This document shows positions 10,250 to 22,258 of a DNA stretch of 64,000 bases, in pieces; within the stretch, counting starts at the first letter, position 1, and every line of letters starts with the position of its first letter. The notes under the pieces are model-generated. The model searched no databases, was not told where the DNA came from, and worked only from the letters and a program-made list of their open reading frames with translations. The DNA comes from Anolis sagrei (lineage: Eukaryota > Chordata > Lepidosauria > Squamata > Anolidae): the NCBI RefSeq assembly GCF_037176765.1, contig NC_090022.1, positions 72,960,709 through 73,024,708 on the forward strand, written 5' to 3'. Position numbers and translations under genes: made by a program.

Positions 10250-12470
10250 GCAGTGTTCTGTGAACCACACCAACTCCTTGTGCGGCCTGCATCCATTCCC
10301 CAGGCCGCATGTTGTTCAGGCCTGCCCTAAACCATACTTGGACATGCAGAATGGGAAGATAGTTGCCTGCTGTACTTCAGGGGCAAGTAAAAGGAAAACA
10401 GCAATATAAAAGGAGTTGTCCTTCTGTCATTTATGCTTGACCCCTCTTTTGAAGTTGCTGCCTCCCAGAATGTTTTAGAGATGACCAGGTTGTGGCTGAG
10501 TTTGCTTTGAGACTTGTCAAAATCCTCATTGCAGAGTCATGATGACCCAGTGAATGAGAGACCTCCAAAAAACCCTGTTCTTGGGAACTTTGCTCAGGTC
10601 TTGCAAACTCGGAGCCGTGACTTCCTAGATTGAGTCAATCCATTTACATTGTAGCCTTCCTGATTTTCTACTTCCTCCCACTCTCATGAGCATTTCAACT
10701 TCTTCAGCTCAAGATACAATGTGATTAATATACGTGTGAATTCCCTTTGTGGACTAGTTCTGTAAACCATTTGTCAATCACTTGTGACATGATGGACTGG
10801 TTATGGAAATGTTTCAACACACCACTTTTTGCAATTTGCTGTATCTATTGCTGTATTTACTTAGGGGAGATTTTTGAAGAAGTGGTATATTGAGATTGGG
10901 AGACGTGTAGTCTCATGGCCACATACTAGCCACCTCAGACTCAAGAAAAAATGTGGTGTTCCTTCATGACCATTACTGAGATAGTAAAGACTTATGTGTT
11001 ATTAATGCTTATTATTCTAGTATGTATGTATGCATTGTTTTTAATTTTCCACTCTAGCATTGATTAATGCAATGCTACACTTTTGGAATTACAGTTTTGG
11101 AGCACAGTTCCTGAATCCCCTACCAACACTGCTGTTACCTAGGGCTATAATCCAAAAATATTTTTTCCAAGATCTGGTTAATGCACATCCCAGCTGTGTA
11201 TCCAGTAGAATTATTTTAATGTAAGGGGCCTAATATGAGTTATGTTAGGGATTCTGTTGTTGAAGGGAAGAGGTGTGAAGTCATTTTGAAGCCACCAATC
11301 ACACAAACCTTATTAGCATTTTGTAGGTTTCAAGCTATTTATCTAACAAAACCGACTTGGACTCACACTTGCTCAACAAGACCTTTACAAGAAGATAGAT
11401 CCAAAACTTCAGAGTTCATCTTAAACTATTGTTCCTTTTTATAGCTGAATAAACATTTTCTAGTGGCAGCTGGTGGCTCCATTCTGTGGAGTGGCGATCT
11501 TGCCTCAGGTTTTATTCCAGACTATAAAAATACTCATTAAGATGCTGAACCTGTTCTAGGATAGGACTCTAAATCTTTAAAATTCAGGGTAAAATCCAAT
11601 AAAGAGTTCTAGCTCCTATCACATGAGAGCCACAAGGTAACGCTGGTCTTCTCTAGTTTTGGTTTTCTATGAATTCACATGGAATATATAGAGAAGGAGT
11701 ATAAAATTTGCTTTCTTAATACAGTACAGTACACACACACCCTTCTCACAATTGTGAATTGAAAAGGGAATTCACTTTTTTGCTAAAATACTCTGGATGG
11801 GATTTCCATTCCACAGGTGATGAGGTGTTTTCACCCAGGCTTTAGTTGCAAGAATATAGCAAGTATATGGGCTAAAACGAAGCATTTGCCTTTCTCTGGT
11901 ACAACTGATCCACGTTCTGTGGTGTTTCCATATATGATTAATTAAACTTGGTTGGTTAAAAGGAAGGGGTGGGGGGATGACATTTATAGGAGCAGCTTAG
12001 TAGTGTACATTGATTGGCAGATGTAATAATAGCAGAATGGTCATTCCTTATTTGGACATGCTGGTGATGGGAGTTGTAGTCCAAGCCCATGCATAAGGCA
12101 TTCAGTTGAGGAATATGGTAGTAAATTATTCAGACCTCGGTCTATGGTGTAAATCTGAAGATGTTGCAGCAGGTGAGAAAAGGAGCATGACTAATTGTGT
12201 ACTCTCCATGTGGTTGTTGCTGCTGTTTGGGTTGCTGCTTGGTGTTCTTTGTTTTATTCCTTTGGGCTGCTTATAGAGGTTGGTGCAGCCCCTCTCATTT
12301 GGGCTTATTCCATGCAAGAAGCAGTTCAACTTTCCCTATAATGTCACTGAAAGGGATGGCCATGATAATGTACCTTCTGGAACCAGGTGCACACTGCAAG
12401 CATACTTAATTGTGTTTGTGCTTTCATGCCAAGCTCATTGTGTCATTTCTAAAGCTTCGTCACTTGATCT
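10250..12470. other. Non-coding region upstream of NAA80
   Basis: No exon is supported apart from the possible NAA80 splice acceptor just before 12478. The sequence is AT-rich with scattered weak repeat remnants. A plus-strand frame is open upstream of the chosen NAA80 start, back to about 12280, but shows no conservation with the family. Confidence 0.45.
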
Positions 12471-12486
12471 CCTGATAGTGAGAAGA

Positions 12487-13449
12487 ATGGGCTCAGTTTC
12501 AGAGATGCTCACCGTGGTCCCCCTTCACCAGAGGCCTGATCTGCTGGAGGCCTGTGTTGACCTTATCAACGAAGAGTGGAAGCGGAGCCGGGCCTCCCGC
12601 ACCCACTCCCTGCAGAGATCCAGCAGCAGCTTCCCCTTGTGCCTGGTGCTGATCAGGACTCAGAGGCCAGTAGAAGAAACACCTGAAGGGAAACAGAGAC
12701 AGTCCCAGCTTCTGGGCCATGCCAGGCTCTCCCGTGTTGTTGGCCGGCCCAAGAGCTTGTTCGTGGAGACAGTAGTGGTTGCCAAGGCTCTTCGTGGAAA
12801 GGGCTATGGCAGGAAGCTAATGGAAGCTGTTGAGAGTTATGCCAAATCCCGGAGTTTTTGCCGTCTGCACCTCACCACTCATGACAAGCAGCATTTTTAT
12901 GCCCACCTGGGCTATCATTACTCCAAGCCTGTTCAGTGTGCAGGATTCGTGAGCTACCTTGTGCCCGTTGGATTTCTGGAGAGCGTCTCTCACCCTCAGC
13001 ATGATGAAGAACATCCTGCAGGGGCTGGACAGAGTAATTCAAGTGCATCTTACAGCAGCCAATCTGGATCCAATTTCCCTTCACTGGGATATACAGTATC
13101 CCCTTCCCCCTCCTCTGTTTCTTCAGGGTCTTTTCTTCCACCACCTCTATTGCCACCTCCTCCCCCTCCTCCCCCTGGCTTCTCTTTCCAGCCTGATGGG
13201 TCCTCTGTTTTGGAACCTGTGCCTTTTTCTTCTGACAACGTTAGTGCCATGGCTGCCCCACAGCCTACTTCTCTACCTCCCCCACCTCCTGTGCCTCCAC
13301 CAAAGGCCCCTTTGCCGGGGCAGCCAAATTCATGTGAACTTGGTTCTTGTGGCCCGCCGGGGGACAAGGCACAGGAAGAGATGCTTCAGGGAACTCCTTA
13401 TCGAGACCTCAGAGGTCGGCCCATATTTTGGATGGAGAAGGACATCTGA
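12487..13449 (+). CDS. NAA80: N-alpha-acetyltransferase 80 (actin N-acetyltransferase, NatH)
   Basis: NAA80 acetylates the processed acidic N-terminus of actin in the cytosol. The 320-residue product is encoded in one exon, as in other vertebrates. The GNAT fold spans about residues 10-160. The acetyl-CoA loop is RGKGYG at 103-108, preceded by the strand LFVETVVVAKAL and followed by LHLTTHDKQHFYAHLGY at 127-143. Two proline runs (218-230 and 264-272) match the profilin-binding tail of the family. The C-terminus RGRPIFWMEKDI is identical to the human one as I recall it. I chose the ATG at 12487 because of its A at -3 and G at +4 and a possible splice acceptor just before it (about 12478). The frame stays open 69 codons further upstream, without family resemblance. 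Candidate poly(A) signals AATAAA are at 13804-13809 and 13934-13939. HYAL3 follows on the same strand, as in mammals. Confidence 0.96.
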   Translation: MGSVSEMLTVVPLHQRPDLLEACVDLINEEWKRSRASRTHSLQRSSSSFPLCLVLIRTQRPVEETPEGKQRQSQLLGHARLSRVVGRPKSLFVETVVVAKALRGKGYGRKLMEAVESYAKSRSFCRLHLTTHDKQHFYAHLGYHYSKPVQCAGFVSYLVPVGFLESVSHPQHDEEHPAGAGQSNSSASYSSQSGSNFPSLGYTVSPSPSSVSSGSFLPPPLLPPPPPPPPGFSFQPDGSSVLEPVPFSSDNVSAMAAPQPTSLPPPPPVPPPKAPLPGQPNSCELGSCGPPGDKAQEEMLQGTPYRDLRGRPIFWMEKDI

Positions 13450-13803
13450 TTAATTTATTTCATGCTGTGCCACTGTGTTGAAGATGAAGTGATAATTAGA
13501 GGAGGAAGGGAAACCCTTGAGAAGGAAAAATCGGTATTTTATCTATGGTGCAAGATCACCGTTTTTTAAATGGGATAAGCCAAAGAATTTGGTCAACTAA
13601 CAGTTCTGTTTCATCAGACGTCTCTGAAGAGAAGAGCCCATTTGATGCCACGGAAAGGAGAAGATGCTAAAACAACAATCAGTGTATTTTGAATGCACAT
13701 GACCAAGGCTGTTATATTCTTCACCCATGTACTAGATTGATTTTTGCAATAATACAGTGGGTGGAGCTACATTGAGTAGTGTATCACATGATTTTACTTT
13801 ACC

Positions 13804-13809
13804 AATAAA
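13804..13809 (+). terminator. Candidate poly(A) signal of NAA80
   Basis: A canonical AATAAA lies about 355 bases after the NAA80 stop codon, with a second at 13934-13939. Either would give a short 3' UTR ending before the L2 fragment that begins near 14010. Which one is used cannot be told from sequence. Confidence 0.5.
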
Positions 13810-14009
13810 CAAATATCTGAACTGTTTATACTTGACTCTGCAGTGAGTACAAACACACATATACTTCCCTGACTGATTGTTTTGAAGTAGCTTTTTCATT
13901 CTCCAACTATCCCAATGTATCAGGAACAGTACCAATAAATATTCTGTCATCCTACTTTTTCAGATGCTTTAAAACATTTATATTCATACAGACCGATTTT
14001 TAAACACAT

Positions 14010-14735
14010 GTAAGTGGGAAGTCAGACTTGGCAACGGTGGTTCATGCTCTAGTTACATCCAGGATAGATTACTGCAATGCATTGTATGTGGGGTTGCCTT
14101 TGAAGACTGTTTGGAAGCTTCAGATAGTCCAAGAAAAAGGCAGCCAGGTTAATAACTGGGGTGGCATAAAGGGAGCACACAACTCCCATGTTACATCGGC
14201 TCCACTGGCTGCCTGTTTTGCTGTTGAGCACAATTCAAAGTGCTAGCTTTGGCTTATAAAGCCCTAAATGGCCCCAGCCCAGTTTACTTGTCCAAACACA
14301 TTTCCCTTTACAAACAACCACGAAGACTAAGATCTGGGGAGGCCCTGCTCTCGGTCCCGCCACTGTCATAGGTTTGTTTGGTGGGGTCGAGAGAGGGCCT
14401 TCCTGGCGAGATTAGATCAGCCCCCTCCCTCCTGTCCTTCAGAAAGATAGTAAAAGCCTGGCTGTGTGACCAAGTCTTTGGGACAGTGCTATAAGGCAAT
14501 AATAGGAAACCCACTCCGCTGACCCGAGCCAGCATGGTGTTTTGAGATGGTTTAAAAGAACTGATTTTAAAGTAGATATAACTGATCTTAGTATTTGTGT
14601 ATATTTATCGTTATTTTATGTCCTGGCATGGAATGCTTGCCATATATATGTTGTGCTCCGCCCTGGGTCCCCTTTGGGGTGAGAAGGGCGGAATATAAAT
14701 GCTACAAATAAAATAAATAAATAATATGCCTGATG
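14010..14735 (+). mobile_element. L2 LINE, 5'-truncated and decayed copy
   Basis: The copy starts at the equivalent of 'GKSDLATVVHALVTS' in the L2 reverse-transcriptase C-terminal region, seen intact near 63470. It runs through the 3' end 'cgccctgggtcccctttgg' and a TAAA-type tail. Stops interrupt the frame. Its 5' break falls almost exactly where the deletion junction of the 19861-21570 copy falls. Confidence 0.85.
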
Positions 14736-15066
14736 AAGTGTTTATATAAAAGATAAAATTCTGTGTTAATTTGTTTTTGTTCTAAACTAAATATTTCAGC
14801 TCCTAAAAGCAGTTTTCATTCAAATAATGGGCTAGGGAGGAGACAAGGGGCAAAAACCTCATCACAGAGGAGACCCTTTTGCGAGTCCACTGCTCATAAT
14901 GCTACAGATATTTTGGTGCATTGGGAGAGATTCTGCCCCAGTTCTTGTATTTATATGTAATCAAAACTGAAGGAATAAAAGAAGCCAGGTATGGCTCCAG
15001 TGTGCATTGGGTCTATGGCTGTTCCAGAATTGCATTTTTGTGATAAGAACAGTCCCCTGATGTCCA

Positions 15067-15081
15067 ACATACATACATACA

Positions 15082-15111
<30 letters not shown>
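15067..15111. repeat. (ACAT)n microsatellite
   Basis: Eleven or so uninterrupted ACAT tetranucleotides. The repeated CMYV and VCMY frames translated across it are artefacts. Confidence 0.95.
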
Positions 15112-15112
<1 letters not shown>

Positions 15113-16207
15113 CTGTCTCATGTTCAAGGTTTGATTTAAGAGAAAGGCCAACTCCATAACCCATTTTGTCATGTTTATAATGTTTAAAATAAAGCTCAGT
15201 TCAAATGTCCAGAATTGTAATCCAGTGTTGATACCACGTGTAGCTTGCTTCTGACATCACTTGCACTTGCCGTTTTGAATCCCCACAAACGAGTTAATGG
15301 AAAAGGGATTCCTAGTTGAAGGATAAAAAAAGTTTTCACAGTGTCTGAGAGAGTAACATTTCATAGTTGGGAATTAAGGGATGAGGCTTCTAAGAAAGCT
15401 TGAGTTGTTACTCTTGTTATTTTTTAAAAAAATAATTGACCTACTGGTCTGTTGTTCTAGTGTCTATGATATGATTTTGATAACCTTTGAGTATATTGTC
15501 TGTAAGCAAGGTACATGCAGTGTCTGCTCTAGACTCCTTTGCTTCAACTTCAATAATGGAAAACAGTGTGGCTCATATGGAGGTTGTTCTGAATGCTTTC
15601 CCACCTACCAGACAGCCCTGACTTGTCTCCGTGCAATTCCTTTTCCCCAACTCAAAGCCAGCCTCAAATGACATCGTTTTGGGACAGCTTAAAACATCCA
15701 GGCAACTGTGAGGAGGGCTTTGAACAAAATCTCAAATGAAGGCTTCCTCTGCTGCTATGAAGACTGGCTGCAATGCTGTATTGGATCACATGGAACCTCT
15801 TTTGAACAGAATAAACTATAACTGTGTATATATTCAATTGAAAAATTAAACCATTCAGCTTACTTTTGGGACATGCCATGTATATCTGGAGAGGACCATA
15901 TTGGGGAAGGCTGTTTTAATGTATGAATGTGGTGTGACCATACAAACTGTTGATTTTTTTCTGGTTTGTATTCTGGGACTTAGTTAAGAGGGCTTATGGT
16001 GTAGCCTTGTAAAGTTTGTCCAAGTCACCAAACACCGCAACATGAGAAATGGGCCAGGTTCACCCCACGGGAGCAGTTATCTTCTCCATCCATGCAGAGT
16101 ACCTTCCATGGTAACAAATTGCAAATCAATTGAGTTCTAGTCACTTGTATACAAAGTCCTGAAGACTTCCATTTCAAAGTTGCCTTAAAATCATGAGAAT
16201 AAAAGCA

Positions 16208-16208
<1 letters not shown>

Positions 16209-16244
<36 letters not shown>

Positions 16245-16246
16245 TT
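16209..16246. repeat. (TTA)n microsatellite
   Basis: About twelve uninterrupted TTA trinucleotides. Confidence 0.95.
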
Positions 16247-16799
16247 ACTGACAAAACCACAGTATGTCACAGCAAAAGAGATCTCTGCTGGATTTCGTAT
16301 CACAGAATCACAAGTCAAACACTTCCCAAGTGTCTAGGACTGTACAAAAGAAGGACACTGTTATTTGTTGCAAGATAACGAACTATTGCCTTTTAGGTCT
16401 CTATGTATTCCCAGGACACCCCAGTATGTGAGTAAATATTCAGAGATCTCCCTATATCCTACATCTTGGGTGGTGAATATGTGGCTATCTAAATGTTATT
16501 GGACTGAAACCTATGGTACCCTTTCTCACCACTTCCTGTGCTGGTGAGGGATGCTGGAAACTGCAGTCCAATGACTTGTGGAAGACTACATGTTCTCCAG
16601 CCTTGCCCTACATGCAGGTAGAATATTCTTAATACCAACACTTGTGTCAATTCCATCACATCTGTCACAAGAAGGACACTGATTATGGGTTACCACCCCT
16701 TGGCAAATAAGAGAAAAGCTATGGATACTCCAGGAAAAAAGGCACTGCAACACAATTTGTAAGGTAACAAAGGAAAGTTAAGAAGCACAGATATAGATA

Positions 16800-17250
16800 T
16801 AACTATATCTCTGTACCTGTGGTCTGTGGACCACCAATGGTCTGCAAGAATTAATTATAGTTCACGGCTTCACCATTACTACTAATGGATAATAGCCCAA
16901 CCAATTTTTTTTCTTGGTGTCTTTGTTTTTAGCCAGTTCCTGGGGTTATTTGGCGTGCTGATTCAGAAAATTGCATTGGATAGACCACATCAGCTTTATA
17001 TTATTAAATACAATTTTCTGTGGTCGACCAGATGGCGACTACTGGATGGCATATGTTCTGTATCAGAAACTAGAGCTGATGTGGTCTATCCAATGCAATT
17101 TTTTTAATCAGCACCCCAAGTAAGCAAAACAAATTTAAAGTTGACCAAAAACTGATTCATAACCCTTTTGATACTAATGTTGGAGAGTGGTCCCTGGTCA
17201 AAGTGGTCGCTGGTCAAGTGGTCCCTAGTCAAAAAGGTTTGGGAACCACT
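16800..17250. mobile_element. hAT (Charlie-like) MITE with long internal palindrome
   Basis: The right end is 'ggtttgggaaccactg', the complement of a CAGTGGTTCCCAAACC terminus typical of Charlie-type hAT elements. Inside, a 41-base arm at 16955-16995 (GTGCTGATT...CACATCAGCT) is repeated inverted at 17074-17114 with few mismatches, separated by 78 bases. The left end is decayed. No transposase frame remains. Confidence 0.65.
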
Positions 17251-17259
17251 GCTATTGGT

Positions 17260-19855
17260 AGAGCACACTCCGTTCATGGGCTCTCTAGGAGTACATGGGC
17301 AACACTTTACAAACTCCTGAATTATATAGTGTGGTGTGTGAGAGATGTAGGAGAAGTGATGCAATGTTCTGTCTTTCACATTTTTAGGGAACAGTTGTAA
17401 CATGACTGCTAAGGCTGTCTCTCAACTGACAGGAAACTGAGTGCTATTTTTGAGCTACTTTTAAGAATCAGAAGTTCACCTCAGCTAGATAGCAAACTAT
17501 CCAATCCGTGCTAAAGCCTGAACTCATGTCCTGGTACTCTTTAAGGAGCAAAGGTGACCAGTGCTTTGCATGAGTATCTGATATTGAAGTTAACTTCAGA
17601 GTGGAGATACATTTCTAATTCAAAATTATTTCAGATTGATAGGTAGGGTCAGTTGAGGTGACCTATTTATTAGGTACATGGTTCAGAAAACAACACCTCT
17701 AACAGACCACTTCAGAAATGATGAGCCATTTGAAGCATAGTAGGAGAATGAGCCTGGCTTGTTTCTTAGGCTTGCTATTCATTCACACTGCATTGCTGGA
17801 ATGGAAAGTGAAGGCAAGGGAAATGACACAAAATAAACAAATCCAAACCAGCAAGGGAAAGTAACCCAGTCTATTCTGCCTTTCTTTATTATAGAAAAAC
17901 CATTTGCCAACCGTATAATAAAGCCATTCCTTTTACTATCCCTAGATAATTTTTACAGCCTCTGTTGACCAATGTAACACACTAGGTAAGGTTTAAATAC
18001 AAACCAGGCAGCTCCATGCTTCATGATGACCACTTCTTTTATGACTGATTACAAATAAAACCCATGAGTTAATCTCCTTTACAGTTTTCTTCAAGGCTCT
18101 TATCTCAGAATAATAGCCTGAAGCTTTTTCCCTATACGTAAATAAAAGATGCTCTTTTTTTTGAAAGAGGATCCTGTCAGAGGCTGCATGCTAGCAGATT
18201 CCACACTTCCCAAGTGTCCCCATTTGGCACAGTCTCAATCCTCTGCCATCCTGTTTTGTAGACTGTATTGAAAATGTCCCGTTTATCTTTCAACCTTTCC
18301 CATTTGTCAGTTTTCTTCAATTGCTGCAGAGTAAGGACCTAATCCCATGGGGAGCGGAAAGCGGGTTGGAGAGTAGTCTTCTTTATTGTTGCATTTCACT
18401 GTGGTCCATTTATAAGAAAAATTGATAATATATTTATCCCCCTCACACATAATGTACTTTTGTCAATTTCTACAGTAATCCTCCACATTCCACCCATATC
18501 ACTTTCTTTTTAAAATTAAACCAGAGGAAACCTTATAATTGCAGATGTTTGAAGTCTAGGTTTAAGGGGATAGGGGAAATAGCAAACTGGTAATATATTG
18601 AAATTGCACCATTCCTGAATAATAAATTATTTTTTAAAAATAACATAAAAGTTTCATACAAGAGGATTAATGGTGAGAAAAGCAGCATCATGGCACATTT
18701 CGAGAGCACCCAAACTCTAATGTTACTACAATGGTCTAACACAGAGGAATCCGACAGTTCCTGTCCCGTGTAAACATAAGCACCTTTAGCCGTTTTGGCG
18801 TGAATCTGAAGATAATTATTCCCCGACTCCAAAATGTCAGTTTCTTCACGTTTTAAAAATAATTTAAACATAGTCCCACAGAGCCCATTATATGATGCAA
18901 GACTGCTTCCAGTGGTTCCCTGTCGGACTCCATCTTTAAACTGTGTAGAAACTGAGGTTTCAGAGTTGGAGCAATCACCTTCAGATTCGTACTTATTGGA
19001 GTTTGGGGGGGGGGGGGGAGACTGCATCTAACAAGGTCTTAAGTTCAAAGTGCAAAAATCGTTTTCTTCAAATTTGGTAGCAGGGAGAGGAAAGGAGTGG
19101 AGGGGGGCAGAATCTTGTTCTCAGTAGACTCAGGCAAAAGCAAATTGCTGCATCCTCACTTAGCATGTGTGTATTTCCTCATTAATAACTTTTGTCCTCT
19201 TGGGAACACTTTGATGTTGCTGAGCCATATGTCTCTGTTTTCATCTGTGAAATGTTGGAGCATGTGGAACAGTCTGTCAGCTAGCCTTGAAGCGGGTGAG
19301 CTAGCCTCTTACTGTTCCCTCATTTTCCCTGTTTCTATCACCACTAGTAGCAGTTCTAGAAATTAGGCTGAGGCTTATGTACCACTACGCTGTGCCCCAT
19401 TGTGGGATCTCCACCTCCAATATTTTATCTCCCCCCCCCCCCCCATCCCATTCCACGTGTTCATGTTCTCTAGCTCACTAAATTCTAGGGCCTTCTCAGT
19501 AACTGTTCCTTGGCTGTTGCAACTCCTTTCTCAAGATGGCCAAAATGATACCCCATCATCTCTTTCAGCAAGGAATTATTCCAACAAGCTTTTAGAATTG
19601 AAGATGTTTAAAGAATGGATTTAAAGTAAACAATAGAAAACGAAGCCTTTATTCACAGTCTGAGTAGAAAGGGGTACTTGGCGATCATTTGCAAAGCAAG
19701 CACAAACCTCTATCCTTTTACGAGCCTTTTGAAAGCTTTCTAATTAACAACATACTACTATCTGATGGGTTCTTTGCCACCTGCTTTAGCATTTGCTGAT
19801 TGATTACAATATGTTCATTACATGCAAGAGTAATGAACACTGAGGATCCTCTGGA
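17260..19855. other. Non-coding stretch with one unidentified minus-strand frame
   Basis: No exon is assignable. A 164-codon minus-strand frame covers 18533-19027; it starts beside a G-run (19003-19018) and has no known partner exon. About 19460-19620 translates with faint resemblance to the C-terminal end of L2 reverse transcriptase (RAFSVTVPWL). A C-run lies near 19432. Confidence 0.4.
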
Positions 19856-19860
19856 TTAAG

Positions 19861-21570
19861 AGTAGTGCTGTTGAACACCAAGTCTGTAAATGGAAAAAAC
19901 CAGCTAGCATCCAGGATCTAATTCTGGATGAGCATGCAGATCTGGCATGCATAACGGAGACCTGGTTGGATAAATCAGCAGGAGAGTGGGGTTAATTTCT
20001 CCCTGCTTTGTCCACCAGGCTACTCTGTGCAGCACCAGCTGCGTGGAAGTGGGGTCACAGTGGTCTACAGGGATTCCATCTCCCTGACCAGGTACCCCAT
20101 CCCACAGTCAACCACATTTGAGTGTGTCCACCTGAGGGTAGGTGACTGGGATAGAATAGGGATTCTGCTAGTGTACTAACTACCCTGTAGCACTACAGTC
20201 TCCCTGCCTGAACTAGCCAGGGTGATCTCGGACCTGGTGTTGGAGTCCTAACAGCTTATAGTGCTGGGGGACTTCAACATCCATGTGAAGACCACCCTGT
20301 CAGGAGTGGCTCAGGACTTCATGGCCACCATGGCAACCATGGGGTTGTCCCAATTGGTATCTAGCCCCACCCACAGAGCTGGATACACACTAGACTTGGT
20401 TTTCTGCCACAGATGGAAGGAAAGCGGCAGTGTGGAGGAGCTGACCATTGCTTCGTTGCCATGGACCGACCGTCACCTGATCACATTTAGGTTTACTATG
20501 CCCCCTAACCTCTGCAGGAGTGGAGGACCAATTAGGATTGTCTGCCCCAGAAGGCTTATGGATCTGGAAGGATTCCTGATGGTTCTTTGGGATTTTCCCA
20601 CCACCTCGGTAGATGGTCCTGTGGGTGCTCTGGTCACCCTCTGGAATAGGGATATGATTAGGGCAATAGACACGATTGCTCTGGAATGTTCCCTCCTGCA
20701 TAGCAGAGCTAAATCAGCTCCTTGGTTTAATGAGGAGCTGGCAGTGATGAAGCAAGACTTGTCCATGGTGGTCCATGCTCTTGTTACATCCTGAATAGAC
20801 TACTGCAATGCACTGCAAGTGGGGTTGCCTTTGAAGACTGCTTGGAAGCTGCAAGTATTCCAATGGACAGAAGCCAGATTTCTCACTGGAGTGGCATACA
20901 GGGAACATACAACCCCTCTGTTACGTCAGCTCCACTGACTGCCAGTCTGCTACCAAGCACAATTCAAAGTGCTGGCTTTAGCCTATCAAGCCCTGAATGG
21001 TTCTGGCCCAGTTTACCTGCCTGAATGCATCTCCTTCTATGAATCATATAGGAGATTAAGATCTTCTGGGAAGGCCTTGCTCTCAGTTCCACCTCCCTTT
21101 GCAGGTGTGGCTGGTGGGGACAAGAGACGGGGCCTTCTCTGTGGTGGCTTCTTGGCTTTGGAACTCCCTCCCCAGTGAAATTAAATCAGCCCCCTCCCTC
21201 TTGGCATTCAGAAAGAAAACAAATACATGGCTGTGGGACCAAGCCTTTGGTTAGTGAGCAGTGCAAGAAATGAACAGGGAATATGTGCAATTGACAATTA
21301 GAATGGCTTTGGATTATGATTTTGGATTATGTGATTTTAATGTTTATACTGATATGTTTTAATTCTATGTCTTAATGTCTAAATGTTGCCTATGTTTCAT
21401 AGTTTAATATGATTTCAATAGCTTTAATTCATAGTTATATGTTATTGTTTGATTTTATGCTTTGGTTTTTCGCATGTATGTTTGGCATTTAATTTTGTCA
21501 TGATTATGTTGGAAACTGCTTTGAGTGAGAAAAGTGGTTTATAAATACAGTAAACAAATTAATGAACAAG
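19861..21570 (+). mobile_element. L2 LINE, internally deleted copy
   Basis: The copy aligns to the near-intact L2 at 58957-64000. The endonuclease region begins at 'gtgctgttgaacaccaag' and continues through 'GDFNIH' (about 20267) and 'APWFNEELAVMK'. The sequence then jumps near 20755 to 'VVHALVTS', skipping about 1.4 kb that holds the reverse-transcriptase core. The 3' end near 21540 is the usual 'gtttataaatacagtaaac' type. Several stops show age. The long open frame at 20261-20794 is a leftover of this element, not a host gene. Confidence 0.88.
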
Positions 21571-22258
21571 AGATGTTAACATGGCACACAATAGCATTCT
21601 ACAGCTAGGCACGAACTCTAAATAATCCTGGCCTAGTACTTAATATTTTTAGCAGTCATCCATAGTTCAATTCTATTTTCATGTTGGTCGTTGGAATATT
21701 TATAGCTATATAGCATTTGTTTAAATTTGTAAGCCACCTTGATTCCCAGTTCAGGGGGAAAGGCAGAGTACAAATCAAGATGATCACAAAAGGGCTTGGG
21801 GGGCTTACAAGAATGATTTTTAAGCAACGTTTTCTGATTGATTCTAAGAAACTGCTTGAGAGAACTGCTTTAGGAGTTCTAATTAATAGTTAACCTGGAG
21901 GAATTGAGCAAGGCTGGAGGAATTGAGGAAGAAGATGCATAGAGATACCCGAAGCCACATAAAAAAACGTGTTTTACAGGCATTTTACCTGCTCAACTAG
22001 AAACGTTGCTTGACTTGGGAATGCATGTTTCTGGGTACATTACATAGTACTACATGCTTTTTTGCACAAGCTCCCATATACGAGTTGGGACACTGCAACA
22101 GTTATGCTGATTTTTTTGTAGTTGGTGGTAGTCTGTAAGTGGTTGGAAAAGAAAAAGCTCATATTCAGCCTGTTTCTTTCCTTTCTTGCTGCCAGGGTAT
22201 GCATTTGTAAACCAAGTAGGAAAAGCCACAGAAGAGACGTTGGCTTATTACATCCACC

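Noticed and set aside
10045-10330. Long K/E/R-rich and S/F/P-rich frames on both strands
   Set aside because: They translate a polypyrimidine simple repeat, and there is no splice context or family.
12959-13453. Second-frame and antisense frames over NAA80
   Set aside because: They are shadows of the NAA80 coding exon, whose own frame matches the family to its last residue.
15067-15111. CRISPR-like or regulatory array
   Set aside because: It is a plain tetranucleotide microsatellite without spacers.
20261-20794. 177-codon frame with GDFNIHV as a possible host nuclease
   Set aside because: It aligns along its length to the L2 endonuclease at 61560-62050 and ends in a deletion junction.
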